Shown: positions 35,434 through 43,415 of the stretch, piece after piece
Numbering within the stretch: the first letter of the stretch is position 1
Layout of the letters: every line of letters starts with the position of its first letter
Origin: JBMYZL01 sp049610385
GTDB lineage: Bacteria; Bacteroidota; Bacteroidia; Flavobacteriales_D; Sanyastnellaceae
Length of the DNA: 64,000 nucleotides
Assembly: GCA_049610385.1 (NCBI GenBank)
Contig: JBMYZL010000009.1
Location: 47,950-111,949 of the forward strand
Direction of reading: 5' to 3'
Position numbers and translations under genes: made by a program
The notes under the pieces: model-generated
What the model was told of the DNA's origin: nothing
The model's database searches: none
The model's input: the letters and a program-made list of their open reading frames with translations, nothing else

Positions 35434-36366
35434 ATGCTCAAAATCATTGCGGGTTCATCTTCTTTGGCGTTTGGGGAGCGCATAGCGACTTCCATGGGAC
35501 TGGAGTTGGTGCCCGTGAAGACGACGAAATTCAGCGATGGAGAGTTTTCTGTCAGCATTGAAGAAACCATCCGGGGCCAAGAAGTGGCCATTGTACAGTC
35601 CACTTACCCCCCCACTGACAATTTGATGGAATTGCTGATGCTGATTGACGCGGCCAAGCGTGCCTCAGCCAAACGCATCATTGCCGTCATCCCTTACTTC
35701 GGTTTTGCTCGTCAAGACAGAAAAGACAAGCCCCGCGTGGCCATTGGTGCCAAACTCGTGGCCAACCTGCTGACTGCGGCGGGCATCGATCGTTTGATCA
35801 CCATGGATTTGCATGCGGACCAGATTCAAGGTTTTTTCGAAGTCCCTGTCGACCACTTGTATGCGAGCACGCTGTTCATTCCACATTTGGAAAAACTCAA
35901 TCGCACCAACCTCATCATGGCTACACCTGATACCGGAGGAACAAAGCGCGCCAGTGCTTATGCCAAGATGCTCGGGGTGGACATGGCCATTTGTTACAAA
36001 CAACGCAAAGTGGCCAATCAAGTCGAAAGCATGACGGTCATCGGTGATGTCGCAGGTCGGGATGTCGTTCTGGTGGATGACATGTGCGACACGGCAGGCA
36101 CGCTCACCAAGGCCGCAGACTTGATGATGGCGCATGGTGCCCTCAGCGTTCGGGCCGTATGCACACATGCCGTCATGAGCGGCCCTGCCTACGAACGCAT
36201 CGAAAGCTCGGTCTTAAAAAAATTGATTGTCACAGACAGCATTCCATTGAAACCTGATCAACCCCAAGACAAAATTGAAGTTGTCGGTGTTGAAGAAATG
36301 TTTGGACAATCACTAAAATGCTTGATGGAGAACAAATCCATTAGTTCAACTCTGCTGATCCATTAA
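35434..36366 (+). CDS. prs: Ribose-phosphate pyrophosphokinase
   Basis: Makes PRPP from ribose-5-phosphate and ATP for nucleotide, His and Trp synthesis. 310 residues from the ATG; an in-frame GTG three codons upstream is the alternative. FSDGEFSV, the metal-binding MDLHADQIQGFF, the catalytic flexible loop at RKVANQVESM, and the PRPP loop DVVLVDDMCDTAGTLTKAA. First of a prs-rplY pair ending in a strong terminator. Confidence 0.96.
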   Translation: MLKIIAGSSSLAFGERIATSMGLELVPVKTTKFSDGEFSVSIEETIRGQEVAIVQSTYPPTDNLMELLMLIDAAKRASAKRIIAVIPYFGFARQDRKDKPRVAIGAKLVANLLTAAGIDRLITMDLHADQIQGFFEVPVDHLYASTLFIPHLEKLNRTNLIMATPDTGGTKRASAYAKMLGVDMAICYKQRKVANQVESMTVIGDVAGRDVVLVDDMCDTAGTLTKAADLMMAHGALSVRAVCTHAVMSGPAYERIESSVLKKLIVTDSIPLKPDQPQDKIEVVGVEEMFGQSLKCLMENKSISSTLLIH

Positions 36367-36379
36367 ATCAGATATCATT

Positions 36380-37003
36380 ATGAAAATTGCATCATTGAGC
36401 GGCTCTCCTCGTGAGGGCGTAGGGAAAAAAGATGCCACAGCATTGCGCGACAAGCACCGCGTCCCAGGTGTGCTTTATGGCAAAGGTGAGCAGCACCATT
36501 TCCATGTAGACGAAATCAAATTGAGCAAGCTGGTCATCAGCCCCGATGTCTATCGTGTCAAGCTGGAATTGGAAGGGACGGAACATGATTGCATTTTCCA
36601 GGAAGTGCAGTTTCACCCCGTAACCGACCGCATTGTGCACATTGACCTGCTCGAATTGTCTGAGGACAAACCTGTTCGTGTGGAGTTGCCACTCCGCACC
36701 ACCGGAACAGCTGCAGGTGTCATTGCCGGGGGACGCTTGGAGCTCCAATTCCGCAGAGTGCCTGTTCGCGGATTGCCCAACGACTTGCCAGAATTCGTTT
36801 CCATTGACGTCAGTGACTTGGAAATCGGTGATAACGCCCGCGTTCGGGACATGAACGTGGAAAATTGCGAGGTGCTGATGAGTGATTCAGCCTTGATTGC
36901 AGCCGTCAAGCGCACACGTGCTGCCATGTCGGCAGCCGCAGGCGAAGAAGGCGCGGAAGGCGCGGAAGATGCAGCACAAGCGGAAGCAGGAGCAGAAGCA
37001 TAA
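36380..37003 (+). CDS. rplY: 50S ribosomal protein L25/Ctc
   Basis: 207 residues, the long CTC form: an N-terminal 5S-rRNA-binding L25 domain (about 1-90, with VPGVLYGKGEQ) and a C-terminal beta domain (about 95-180). A low-complexity Glu/Ala tail (GEEGAEGAEDAAQAEAGAEA) closes the protein, as in many Bacteroidota. 13 nt downstream of prs. Confidence 0.95.
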   Translation: MKIASLSGSPREGVGKKDATALRDKHRVPGVLYGKGEQHHFHVDEIKLSKLVISPDVYRVKLELEGTEHDCIFQEVQFHPVTDRIVHIDLLELSEDKPVRVELPLRTTGTAAGVIAGGRLELQFRRVPVRGLPNDLPEFVSIDVSDLEIGDNARVRDMNVENCEVLMSDSALIAAVKRTRAAMSAAAGEEGAEGAEDAAQAEAGAEA

Positions 37004-37021
37004 CCCCTTCTCTTCAAACCG

Positions 37022-37061
37022 AAAGAAGGCCTGCATCTCTGAGATGTGGGCCTTTTTCTTT
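37022..37061 (+). terminator. Intrinsic terminator after rplY
   Basis: AAAGAAGGCC pairs with GGCCTTTTTCTTT, and an inner GCATCTC/GAGATGT stem extends the hairpin; the descending arm carries the T tract. Strong candidate for the end of prs-rplY. Confidence 0.8.
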
Positions 37062-37112
37062 GCGGAGTTTTATTTTTGAAGTTCCCCAGAAGAGAAAGAA
37101 TGCAAACCCGGT

Positions 37113-37295
37113 GTGGCGACCCCTTTACCAGCAGGCAAAACATGCCTCTTTGTCTTCGAAAGGGGCCATCTTGAATCTCAACATGTGGATTTCACAGACA
37201 TGGAAAACGTCGGCAAGCTTTTCAGGTGGAACAATGAGGCTGAATCTGACGCCATCCGAAGTGGTTTGTTCGATTTTGAATTGCCCGCTGCCTGA
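37113..37295 (+). CDS. Hypothetical small protein, 60 residues (uncertain)
   Basis: Fills most of the 322-nt gap between rplY and pth, after the terminator. GTG start; the frame is open back to 37080. The product is acidic with an ordinary residue mix (KTCLFVFERGHLESQHVDF, later LFRWNNEAESDAIRSGLFDF). No family recognised, no signal peptide, no promoter box seen. An overlapping 89-codon frame in another phase looks less protein-like. Could be a real small gene, a decayed gene end, or chance. Confidence 0.3.
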   Translation: MATPLPAGKTCLFVFERGHLESQHVDFTDMENVGKLFRWNNEAESDAIRSGLFDFELPAA

Positions 37296-37325
37296 TTCGA
37301 CTTCTGATTTCGGAACTTCGCGTGG

Positions 37326-37889
37326 ATGAAGTTTTTGATTGTTGGCTTGGGCAACCCCGGAGCTGAATATGCTGAAACACGGCACAACATTGGATTCAAA
37401 GTGGTCGACCACATTGCGCATGCCCGAGAAGTCGTCTTCAAAACGGAGCGTTTGGGGGACGTCTGCTACGCGAAATTCAAGGGCCGAACCTGTGTGTTGC
37501 TCAAACCCAATACATTCATGAATCTCAGCGGAAAAGCCGTTCGGTACTGGATGGAAACCGAGAACATTCCATTGGATCGTGTGCTCATCATCACGGATGA
37601 CTTGGCCCTGCCATTTGGAACATTGCGGTTGCGTGGGAAAGGATCAGATGGAGGACACAATGGGCTCAAAAACATCCAAGCGCTGTTGAGCACCGGAGGA
37701 TATGCCCGCTTGCGGTTTGGTATTGGCGACACATTTTCCAAAGGCCAGCAAATCGGATACGTCCTCGGGGAATGGAATGACCAAGAGCGGGAAGCACTCC
37801 GCGAAAGGTTGAATCGTGTGGAAAAGTTGGTTTGGGGATTTGCCACAATGGGCTTAACCCGAACCATGAACAACTTCAACAACACATGA
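37326..37889 (+). CDS. pth: Peptidyl-tRNA hydrolase
   Basis: 187 residues. Releases tRNA from peptidyl-tRNA dropped by ribosomes. Motifs: VGLGNPGAEYAETRHNIGF with Asn and the catalytic His, LLKPNTFMNLSGKAV, DDLALPFGTLRLRGKGSDGG and GHNGLKNI. Full length. prs-rplY-pth order is common in bacteria; here a terminator separates pth from rplY. Confidence 0.96.
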   Translation: MKFLIVGLGNPGAEYAETRHNIGFKVVDHIAHAREVVFKTERLGDVCYAKFKGRTCVLLKPNTFMNLSGKAVRYWMETENIPLDRVLIITDDLALPFGTLRLRGKGSDGGHNGLKNIQALLSTGGYARLRFGIGDTFSKGQQIGYVLGEWNDQEREALRERLNRVEKLVWGFATMGLTRTMNNFNNT

Positions 37890-37899
37890 CGTCCCAAAA

Positions 37900-38622
37900 A
37901 TGAAATATGAAATCCATGGAATGACCTGTGGTGGATGCGTCTCTCGCGTGGAGAAAGCCTTGAAGTCATCCCCAGACATTCAAAGCATCCACGTCCAACT
38001 GGAAGCCCCGCAAGCCGAAATTGAATTTGCCCCAGAATCCAAGATTTCTCTTTTCGGGTTGCAAAATTTGGTCCACCAGGCGGGGCCTTACACCATCAAA
38101 AGTGTGGAAGAAATATCGGCCCAACAGCTTGAGGTTGAGACCCCCACAATCCAAACCTACAAACCTCTGGCCATCATTGTGGGATTCATTCTAGGGGTAA
38201 GCCTGATAGCCCAGTGGCCTTTCGGAAGTTGGGATTTCACCTTGTGGATGCGGCATTTCATGGCCGGATTCTTTTTGGTCTTTTCAGCATTCAAGTTGCT
38301 GAATTTGCGCGGCTTTGCAGAAAGTTACCAGATGTACGATTTGCTGGCCGCAAGGTGGTTTGCCTGGGGGATGTTGTATCCCTTCATCGAACTTGGACTG
38401 GGGCTGATGTACCTGACGGGTGAGGCACCTTACGTGGCGAATGGAATCACCATAGGCGTTTTGGGTTTCAGCAGCATCGGTGTGATTCGCAGCGTGGTCA
38501 GTCGTCAAACCATTCGCTGTGCATGTCTCGGCGATGTGTTCAACCTGCCCATGAGCACTGTCACCATTGTGGAAGACCTTTCCATGGTCTTGATGGCTGG
38601 GTGGATGCTGATGTTTGGGTGA
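37900..38622 (+). CDS. HMA domain fused to MauE/DoxX-like membrane domain
   Basis: 240 residues. A heavy-metal-associated domain (1-68) has the metal-binding CxxC in GMTCGGCVSRVE (C10, C13). A linker then leads to four hydrophobic segments (about 88-110, 115-135, 148-170 and 175-195) like the MauE/DoxX fold. A second Cys pair is in RCACLGD near 208-210. The CxxC and the membrane Cys pair suggest copper handling or thiol redox transfer; this is inference. It starts 10 nt after pth, so may be cotranscribed. Confidence 0.8.
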   Translation: MKYEIHGMTCGGCVSRVEKALKSSPDIQSIHVQLEAPQAEIEFAPESKISLFGLQNLVHQAGPYTIKSVEEISAQQLEVETPTIQTYKPLAIIVGFILGVSLIAQWPFGSWDFTLWMRHFMAGFFLVFSAFKLLNLRGFAESYQMYDLLAARWFAWGMLYPFIELGLGLMYLTGEAPYVANGITIGVLGFSSIGVIRSVVSRQTIRCACLGDVFNLPMSTVTIVEDLSMVLMAGWMLMFG

Positions 38623-38631
38623 CCGTCACCG

Positions 38632-39585
38632 TCACAACTCCCCCATCTTGCCTGCGCGATAATTCCGGAAACACTGCTCGATTTGGTCTTGTGAATTCAT
38701 CACAAATGGACCATAAGAAACCACGGGTTCATGGAGTGGAGCCCCTCCCAAAACCAAAAATTCGGCAGCGGACTCCGCGGCGAAAAAGCGCATCACCTCT
38801 CCTCCCCGCTCGAAGAGTCCCAATTGCTGATCCCGCAACGTCTGACGTCCTTCTGTTTCCACTTGGCCTTCAATGACATGAACAAAGGCATTGTGCGTGG
38901 GATCCACAGGCAAATCCAGGCGCGCACCTGCCTTGAGCGCAACGTGGTAATAGAAAGCTGGAGTATGGGTGAATACCGGCGAAGATTGGCCAAAAGCAGA
39001 ACCCATCACCACCTTCAATTCAAAGCCATCGGTGGAAACCACAGGCAAGTTTTCACGGCAGTGGATGTGGGTGACCGGTTCGCTGAACTTCTCCTTTCCC
39101 GGAACATTCAGCCAAATCTGAAACCCATGCACCACCCCACCATCTCGTCGAATCTCTTGGCTGCTGACTTCCTCGTGAATCGCCCCACGACCTGAACTGA
39201 AAGTCATGAATTCTCCGCGGCGGTAAACAATGTCATTCGCCATGCTGTCGGTGTGCCTCCCGCTCCCGCTTAGAAGGTAGGTCGTGGGGGTGATGCCTGC
39301 ATGGGGGTGAGCCTTGATGTCCATGCCAAGCGAGCCTGGGTCAATTTGTAAAGGACCAAACTCATCCAACATCACAAATGGTGATACCAAATCGAGTTCC
39401 CCACCACCGAAGCTTCTCAAAACGGGGACGTTTTGAACCATGGTACGCCGGGCATTCAGCACCTGGTGCAATCGGCGTTCAACTGGGGAAGCCCACATGC
39501 CACTGGTCGCTGAAACCCATGACGGCGCGACAGCTGCCATGCCCACAATGGCTGACCCTTTGGATATAAAATCTCTTCGCTTCAT
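38632..39585 (-). CDS. Pirin family protein with Tat-type signal
   Basis: 317 residues from the second of two adjacent ATGs. The N-terminus MKRRDFISKGSAIVGMAA has the RR motif of a Tat signal, unusual for pirins, which are mostly cytoplasmic. Cupin metal ligands are present: HPHAGITPTTYLL gives two His, GRGAIHEE gives His and Glu. A C-terminal pirin domain (GGAPLHEPVVSYGPFVMN) completes the bicupin. Some pirins have quercetinase activity; the role here is unknown. Convergent with the HMA gene. Confidence 0.88.
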   Translation of the reverse strand: MKRRDFISKGSAIVGMAAVAPSWVSATSGMWASPVERRLHQVLNARRTMVQNVPVLRSFGGGELDLVSPFVMLDEFGPLQIDPGSLGMDIKAHPHAGITPTTYLLSGSGRHTDSMANDIVYRRGEFMTFSSGRGAIHEEVSSQEIRRDGGVVHGFQIWLNVPGKEKFSEPVTHIHCRENLPVVSTDGFELKVVMGSAFGQSSPVFTHTPAFYYHVALKAGARLDLPVDPTHNAFVHVIEGQVETEGRQTLRDQQLGLFERGGEVMRFFAAESAAEFLVLGGAPLHEPVVSYGPFVMNSQDQIEQCFRNYRAGKMGEL

Positions 39586-39643
39586 CACTAGATAAGTTAT
39601 GGCGAAACTTGGATATGCCCAAACACCAAGGCCATGACAGACC

Positions 39644-40297
39644 TCAATCCTCGTACAAGTGATTCGAACCGATGTAATGAAGGACTTTGTCTGGCAGGAG
39701 ATAACGGATGTCTCGACGGGACAAAATGGCCTCCCTCAAGTATGACGAAGAAATGCTGATCATCGGAGCTTCGCAGAACTTGATGTTGGGGTGAGAAGCC
39801 GGCACGCGCTGCCCTTCACGCACCATTTCTGGATTGTACGGAGGTGGTGGAGTGGGTTCTGGACCCAGTTCCCGACGGGGATATACCAAGATTTGATGCA
39901 AATCAACAAGTTCCCAGTAGTGCTGCCACTTGTGCAACGTGTCAAAGTTGTCTTCCCCGATGATGATGCTAAAGACCAAATCCGGATGCTTTTCCCGCAG
40001 ATGCCTCATGGTAGCGGCCGTGTAATTGGGCTGTGGCAAATGAAACTCAACATCCGAAGCATGCAGCCGCTCGTGGTCCGCGATGGCCAACCGGACCATT
40101 TGCAAACGGTCATCCTGGGCGATCAAATCATTCCGCGACTTGTGCGGACTTTGGGGTGTGACCACTAACCATACCTCATCCAAGTCTGTGCATGTCGCCA
40201 TGTGATTGGCAATCACCAAATGTCCCATGTGAATGGGATTGAACGACCCGAAATACAAGCCAACACTTTTGGTCTTTTGTGGCTGCATGTCATTCAT
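39644..40297 (-). CDS. nadD: Nicotinate-nucleotide adenylyltransferase
   Basis: 217 residues. Adenylates NaMN to deamido-NAD in NAD synthesis. GSFNPIHMGHLVIA carries the (H/T)xGH nucleotidyltransferase motif, and the C-terminal SISSSYLREAIL the ISxxxR motif. The start overlaps the gmk stop by 4 nt. Last of yicC-gmk-nadD. Confidence 0.95.
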   Translation of the reverse strand: MNDMQPQKTKSVGLYFGSFNPIHMGHLVIANHMATCTDLDEVWLVVTPQSPHKSRNDLIAQDDRLQMVRLAIADHERLHASDVEFHLPQPNYTAATMRHLREKHPDLVFSIIIGEDNFDTLHKWQHYWELVDLHQILVYPRRELGPEPTPPPPYNPEMVREGQRVPASHPNIKFCEAPMISISSSYLREAILSRRDIRYLLPDKVLHYIGSNHLYED

Positions 40298-40890
40298 GCG
40301 GGAGCGTGCGTCAGGTGTTCTTTCAAGAGTGCAGTTGCCGATGCGCAGGCCACTTCCAAATCATCGTTGACAACTTCGTGGTCGAACTGAGGTGCATACG
40401 TCCATTCTTCCGCGGCTTTGGCCACGCGCTCCTCAATGACTTCTGGGGCATCTGTTCCCCGCAACACCAGTCGCTCACGCAGCGTATCGATGGACGGGGT
40501 GCGAATAAACAGGGCGAGGGCTGAAGGGCCGAGAAGTTGACGCAGTTTGGCGCCGCCGACGACATCAATGTCAAAAACGGGAACCAAGCCCGATGACCAC
40601 AGCCGATCCAATTCCGACTTCAACGTGCCATAACATCGGCCGGGATACACCTCCTCCCACTCGATGAAGTCACCGTTGGCCACCCGACGCTGAAATGTAT
40701 CCGAATCCATGAAATGATAATCCACGCCATGTTGTTCAGCGCCTCGCGGCTGCCGTGTTGTCGCACTGACCGAAAAACCCAAGGACAAGGACGGGTCAGC
40801 CAACAAATGCCGCACAATCGTGGTTTTGCCAGATCCGGAGGGGGCGGACACAATGAGTGATTTCCCGCGGACTTGAATCTCAGAGGACAT
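40294..40890 (-). CDS. gmk: Guanylate kinase
   Basis: 198 residues. Phosphorylates GMP to GDP. P-loop SAPSGSGKTTIVRHLL at 14-29, then SATTRQPRGAEQHGVDYHF and FIEWEEVYPGRCYGT for GMP binding. Its start overlaps the yicC end by 11 nt and its stop overlaps nadD by 4 nt, so the three are tightly coupled. Confidence 0.96.
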   Translation of the reverse strand: MSSEIQVRGKSLIVSAPSGSGKTTIVRHLLADPSLSLGFSVSATTRQPRGAEQHGVDYHFMDSDTFQRRVANGDFIEWEEVYPGRCYGTLKSELDRLWSSGLVPVFDIDVVGGAKLRQLLGPSALALFIRTPSIDTLRERLVLRGTDAPEVIEERVAKAAEEWTYAPQFDHEVVNDDLEVACASATALLKEHLTHAPA

Positions 40891-41758
40891 TCAACACCTG
40901 TTCTTTGATTTTCTCCAATTCATCTTTCATTTCCACCACAATTCGCTGAATGTCCGCATCGTTTGCCTTCGACCCCAAGGTGTTGATTTCCCGCCCCATT
41001 TCTTGGGCAATAAAGCCAAGTTTTTTGCCGTGGCTGTTCGCCTCCGATGCCAACATCTCCAAGAAATAATTGCAGTGTGCACGCAGGCGAACCCGCTCTT
41101 CCGTCACATCCATTTTTTCCAAATAGAAGAGCACTTCTTGCTCAAATCGATTTTCATCAATTCGGCTGCGATCAATGGCCTCTTCTAAGTGATTCTGAAT
41201 GCGCGCCCTCACTTTCTGAATGCGAATGTCCAACATGGTATCCAAACGGGCTTCAAGCGAGGAGATGCAGGCCACTCGTTGTCGAAAATCTGCATCCAAT
41301 GTTTGGCCCTCCTGTTCGCGGTAAGCCTGCAACGCCGAAACCGCTTGATCCACCGCCTGATTGACTTCTGCCCATTCTGCTTCATCAAAAGTCTCCGTGC
41401 TCGTCGAAACCGTATCAGGAAGTCTCATCGCTACAGAGAACAAATCTGCATGATCCCGATCATATCCGCGGTCTTTTGCTAAACGCTCCAACACATCAAG
41501 ATATCCGTGGATGAGCGGTTCATTCAAGTCCCGTCCTTCCGCAGCATCGGTTTCATATTGAATGGTCAAGTCCGCTTTGCCACGAACCAATTCGGCAGCC
41601 AAGGATTTGCGCAACTGCATCTCCCGCTCGCGCAAACGAGAAGGCATGCGAATCCCCAAATCAAGCTGCTTACCGTTCAAGGAACGGATTTCAATGGTGA
41701 ACCGGCGGGGGCCCACCGTGGTGGTGGCTTTACCAAAGCCAGTCATGGAATGGATCAT
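40880..41758 (-). CDS. YicC family endoribonuclease-like protein
   Basis: 292 residues. N-terminal MIHSMTGFGKA and EIRSLNGKQLD are the family start. The C-terminal domain (DUF1732) has ANSHGKKLGFIAQEMGREINTLGSKANDADIQ, split here as family hallmark segments, and ends VVEMKDELEKIKEQVLNVL. E. coli YicC is reported to act as an RNase. First gene of yicC-gmk-nadD, driven by the box at 41778. Confidence 0.93.
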   Translation of the reverse strand: MIHSMTGFGKATTTVGPRRFTIEIRSLNGKQLDLGIRMPSRLREREMQLRKSLAAELVRGKADLTIQYETDAAEGRDLNEPLIHGYLDVLERLAKDRGYDRDHADLFSVAMRLPDTVSTSTETFDEAEWAEVNQAVDQAVSALQAYREQEGQTLDADFRQRVACISSLEARLDTMLDIRIQKVRARIQNHLEEAIDRSRIDENRFEQEVLFYLEKMDVTEERVRLRAHCNYFLEMLASEANSHGKKLGFIAQEMGREINTLGSKANDADIQRIVVEMKDELEKIKEQVLNVL

Positions 41759-41777
41759 GAGTGCGGGCTTGAAAAGT

Positions 41778-41785
41778 CAAATATA
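41778..41785 (-). promoter_or_regulatory. -7 box for yicC-gmk-nadD
   Basis: TATATTTG on the minus strand, exact match to TAnnTTTG, 19 nt upstream of the yicC ATG. Divergent from the box at 41823. Confidence 0.6.
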
Positions 41786-41822
41786 GCGCCTGACCATGAC
41801 CCTTCGCCCCGAACGGAGGACG

Positions 41823-41830
41823 TACCTTTG
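41823..41830 (+). promoter_or_regulatory. -7 box for polyprenyl synthase
   Basis: TACCTTTG, exact match to TAnnTTTG, 10 nt before the ATG at 41841. It argues against the in-frame upstream ATG at 41796 as the start. Confidence 0.55.
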
Positions 41831-41840
41831 TCAGCGATTC

Positions 41841-42824
41841 ATGTCACGCATCGACCAGATTCAAGCCCCAGTAAAACAAGAGATGTCCGCCTTTCGTGCC
41901 CATTTCAAGGAGGCCATGCGGACTGATGTGGCACTTTTGAACACCATCACGCGATACATCATCCGACGCAATGGCAAACAAATGCGGCCATTGTTTGTCT
42001 TTTTGACCGCGAAAATTCATCGAGCCGAAGCTCCACTGGGCCACAGGGCAAACGTGGCGGCGTCTTTAATCGAACTCCTCCACACCGCTACGCTGGTGCA
42101 TGACGATGTCGTTGATGAGAGTCCGATGCGGAGAGGATTCTTTTCCATCCAGGCCTTGTGGCGAAAAAAAATCGCTGTTTTGGTGGGCGATTACTTGCTG
42201 TCACGGGGGCTGCTTATGGCCGTAGATGAGGACACTTGGGACCTGCTCAAAATCACCTCCAGAGCGGTTCGCGAAATGAGTGAAGGAGAATTGCTGCAAA
42301 TCGAAAAGGCCCGACGCTTGGATATCACTGAAACGGTTTATTTCGATATCATTCGAAGAAAAACAGCTTCGCTGATTGCCGCATGCTGCGCTTGCGGTGC
42401 AGCTGCGGTTAAAACGGATGAAGAAGGAATCGAGCGCATGCGGAAATTTGGAGAGTTGGTGGGTTTGGCATTCCAAATCAAAGATGATCTGCTGGATCTT
42501 GGCGACGGTCAACGCACCGGCAAGCCGACTGGCGTTGATATCAAGGAACGAAAAATGACCCTGCCCTTGATTCACACCCTACAACAAGCCTCAGCAAGCG
42601 AGCGCCGGCAATTGATTCGGCTGGTCAAATACAGACACAATGACCCCGCAGCCGTGGAACGTGTGATGCAGGCCATCCTGAAAGGACCCGGAATGGATTA
42701 TGCCCGAAAAAAAATGACCACACTTCGAAACGAAGCCATCGAATTGCTGAACACATTTCCGCCCACACCAGCACGGGAGGCACTCGTGGATCTCGTGGAC
42801 TTCACCATTGAACGAAAACGATGA
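41841..42824 (+). CDS. Polyprenyl diphosphate synthase
   Basis: 327 residues. Trans-prenyltransferase of the octaprenyl/IspB type, making long-chain prenyl diphosphate for quinones. First Asp-rich motif HDDVVDESPMRRG (FARM), second FQIKDDLLDLGDG (SARM). KPTGVDIKERKMTLPLIHTL is typical. It uses products of the MEP pathway (ispG in this window). Its stop overlaps the next ATG by 4 nt. Confidence 0.93.
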   Translation: MSRIDQIQAPVKQEMSAFRAHFKEAMRTDVALLNTITRYIIRRNGKQMRPLFVFLTAKIHRAEAPLGHRANVAASLIELLHTATLVHDDVVDESPMRRGFFSIQALWRKKIAVLVGDYLLSRGLLMAVDEDTWDLLKITSRAVREMSEGELLQIEKARRLDITETVYFDIIRRKTASLIAACCACGAAAVKTDEEGIERMRKFGELVGLAFQIKDDLLDLGDGQRTGKPTGVDIKERKMTLPLIHTLQQASASERRQLIRLVKYRHNDPAAVERVMQAILKGPGMDYARKKMTTLRNEAIELLNTFPPTPAREALVDLVDFTIERKR

Positions 42825-43306
42825 ATCGCAAGGTTTTTGGCGTCGCCCCCATCGCTTTTTGGATGATTTTCTCCATAGCCTGCACAGCTCCTCCTTCAGA
42901 TTCGGACAAAGAACAGAAGGCATCGGAATGGGTACAAAATGGGTGGGTGACCACGCGAACTTGGCCATCGGGTGCCATTCGGCGTCAAGTGTTCTTAAAT
43001 CAAGGCGATAGCGTCGAGGTCCAGGTGTTCTTCGAAAATGGCGAACTGGATCGGGTCGGACACTACCAAAACGGCAAGAAACACGGCGTGTGGGAAGCGC
43101 ATTACCCCAACGGATTCCAATGGTCCGAGCACTTCTATCAAAATGGATTGCAAACAGGCGACTACAAGACTTGGCATCCCAATGGACAGCTTGCCATCGA
43201 AGGGGCATATGATGAAAATGGTCAGCCGACAGGGATTTGGACTTTTTCCGATGAGACTGGCCAAATCCAGCAAACCCTGCCCGCTGACAGCCTGCCCAAC
43301 CGGTGA
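42821..43306 (+). CDS. MORN-repeat (YwqK-like) lipoprotein
   Basis: 161 residues. Signal peptide with lipobox FSIAC near residue 21. From about 60 on, MORN-type repeats: HYQNGKKHGVWEAHYPNG, FYQNGLQTGDYKTWHPNG and YDENGQPTGIWTFSDETG. The family is often labelled YwqK antitoxin-like, but no toxin gene is adjacent, so I would not infer a toxin-antitoxin role. ATGA overlap with the polyprenyl synthase gene suggests coupling. Confidence 0.85.
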   Translation: MNRKVFGVAPIAFWMIFSIACTAPPSDSDKEQKASEWVQNGWVTTRTWPSGAIRRQVFLNQGDSVEVQVFFENGELDRVGHYQNGKKHGVWEAHYPNGFQWSEHFYQNGLQTGDYKTWHPNGQLAIEGAYDENGQPTGIWTFSDETGQIQQTLPADSLPNR

Positions 43307-43415
43307 AGCCGTTTCGTGCGGAATTGACATTTCAACGTGAATATCCTTCGAGAAGGACGCTGAAAGCCCTGCATGAAGCGTTCTAATATTGCAGGATTGT
43401 CCAACACATGGGCGC

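Noticed and set aside
39655..39680. gattcgaacc, resembling a tRNA T-arm
   Set aside because: No acceptor or anticodon stem around it; it lies within the nadD coding sequence.
42821..43306. YwqK antitoxin label for the MORN lipoprotein
   Set aside because: No toxin-like partner gene adjacent; the protein is a lipobox MORN protein coupled to a prenyl synthase, so a toxin-antitoxin system is not supported.
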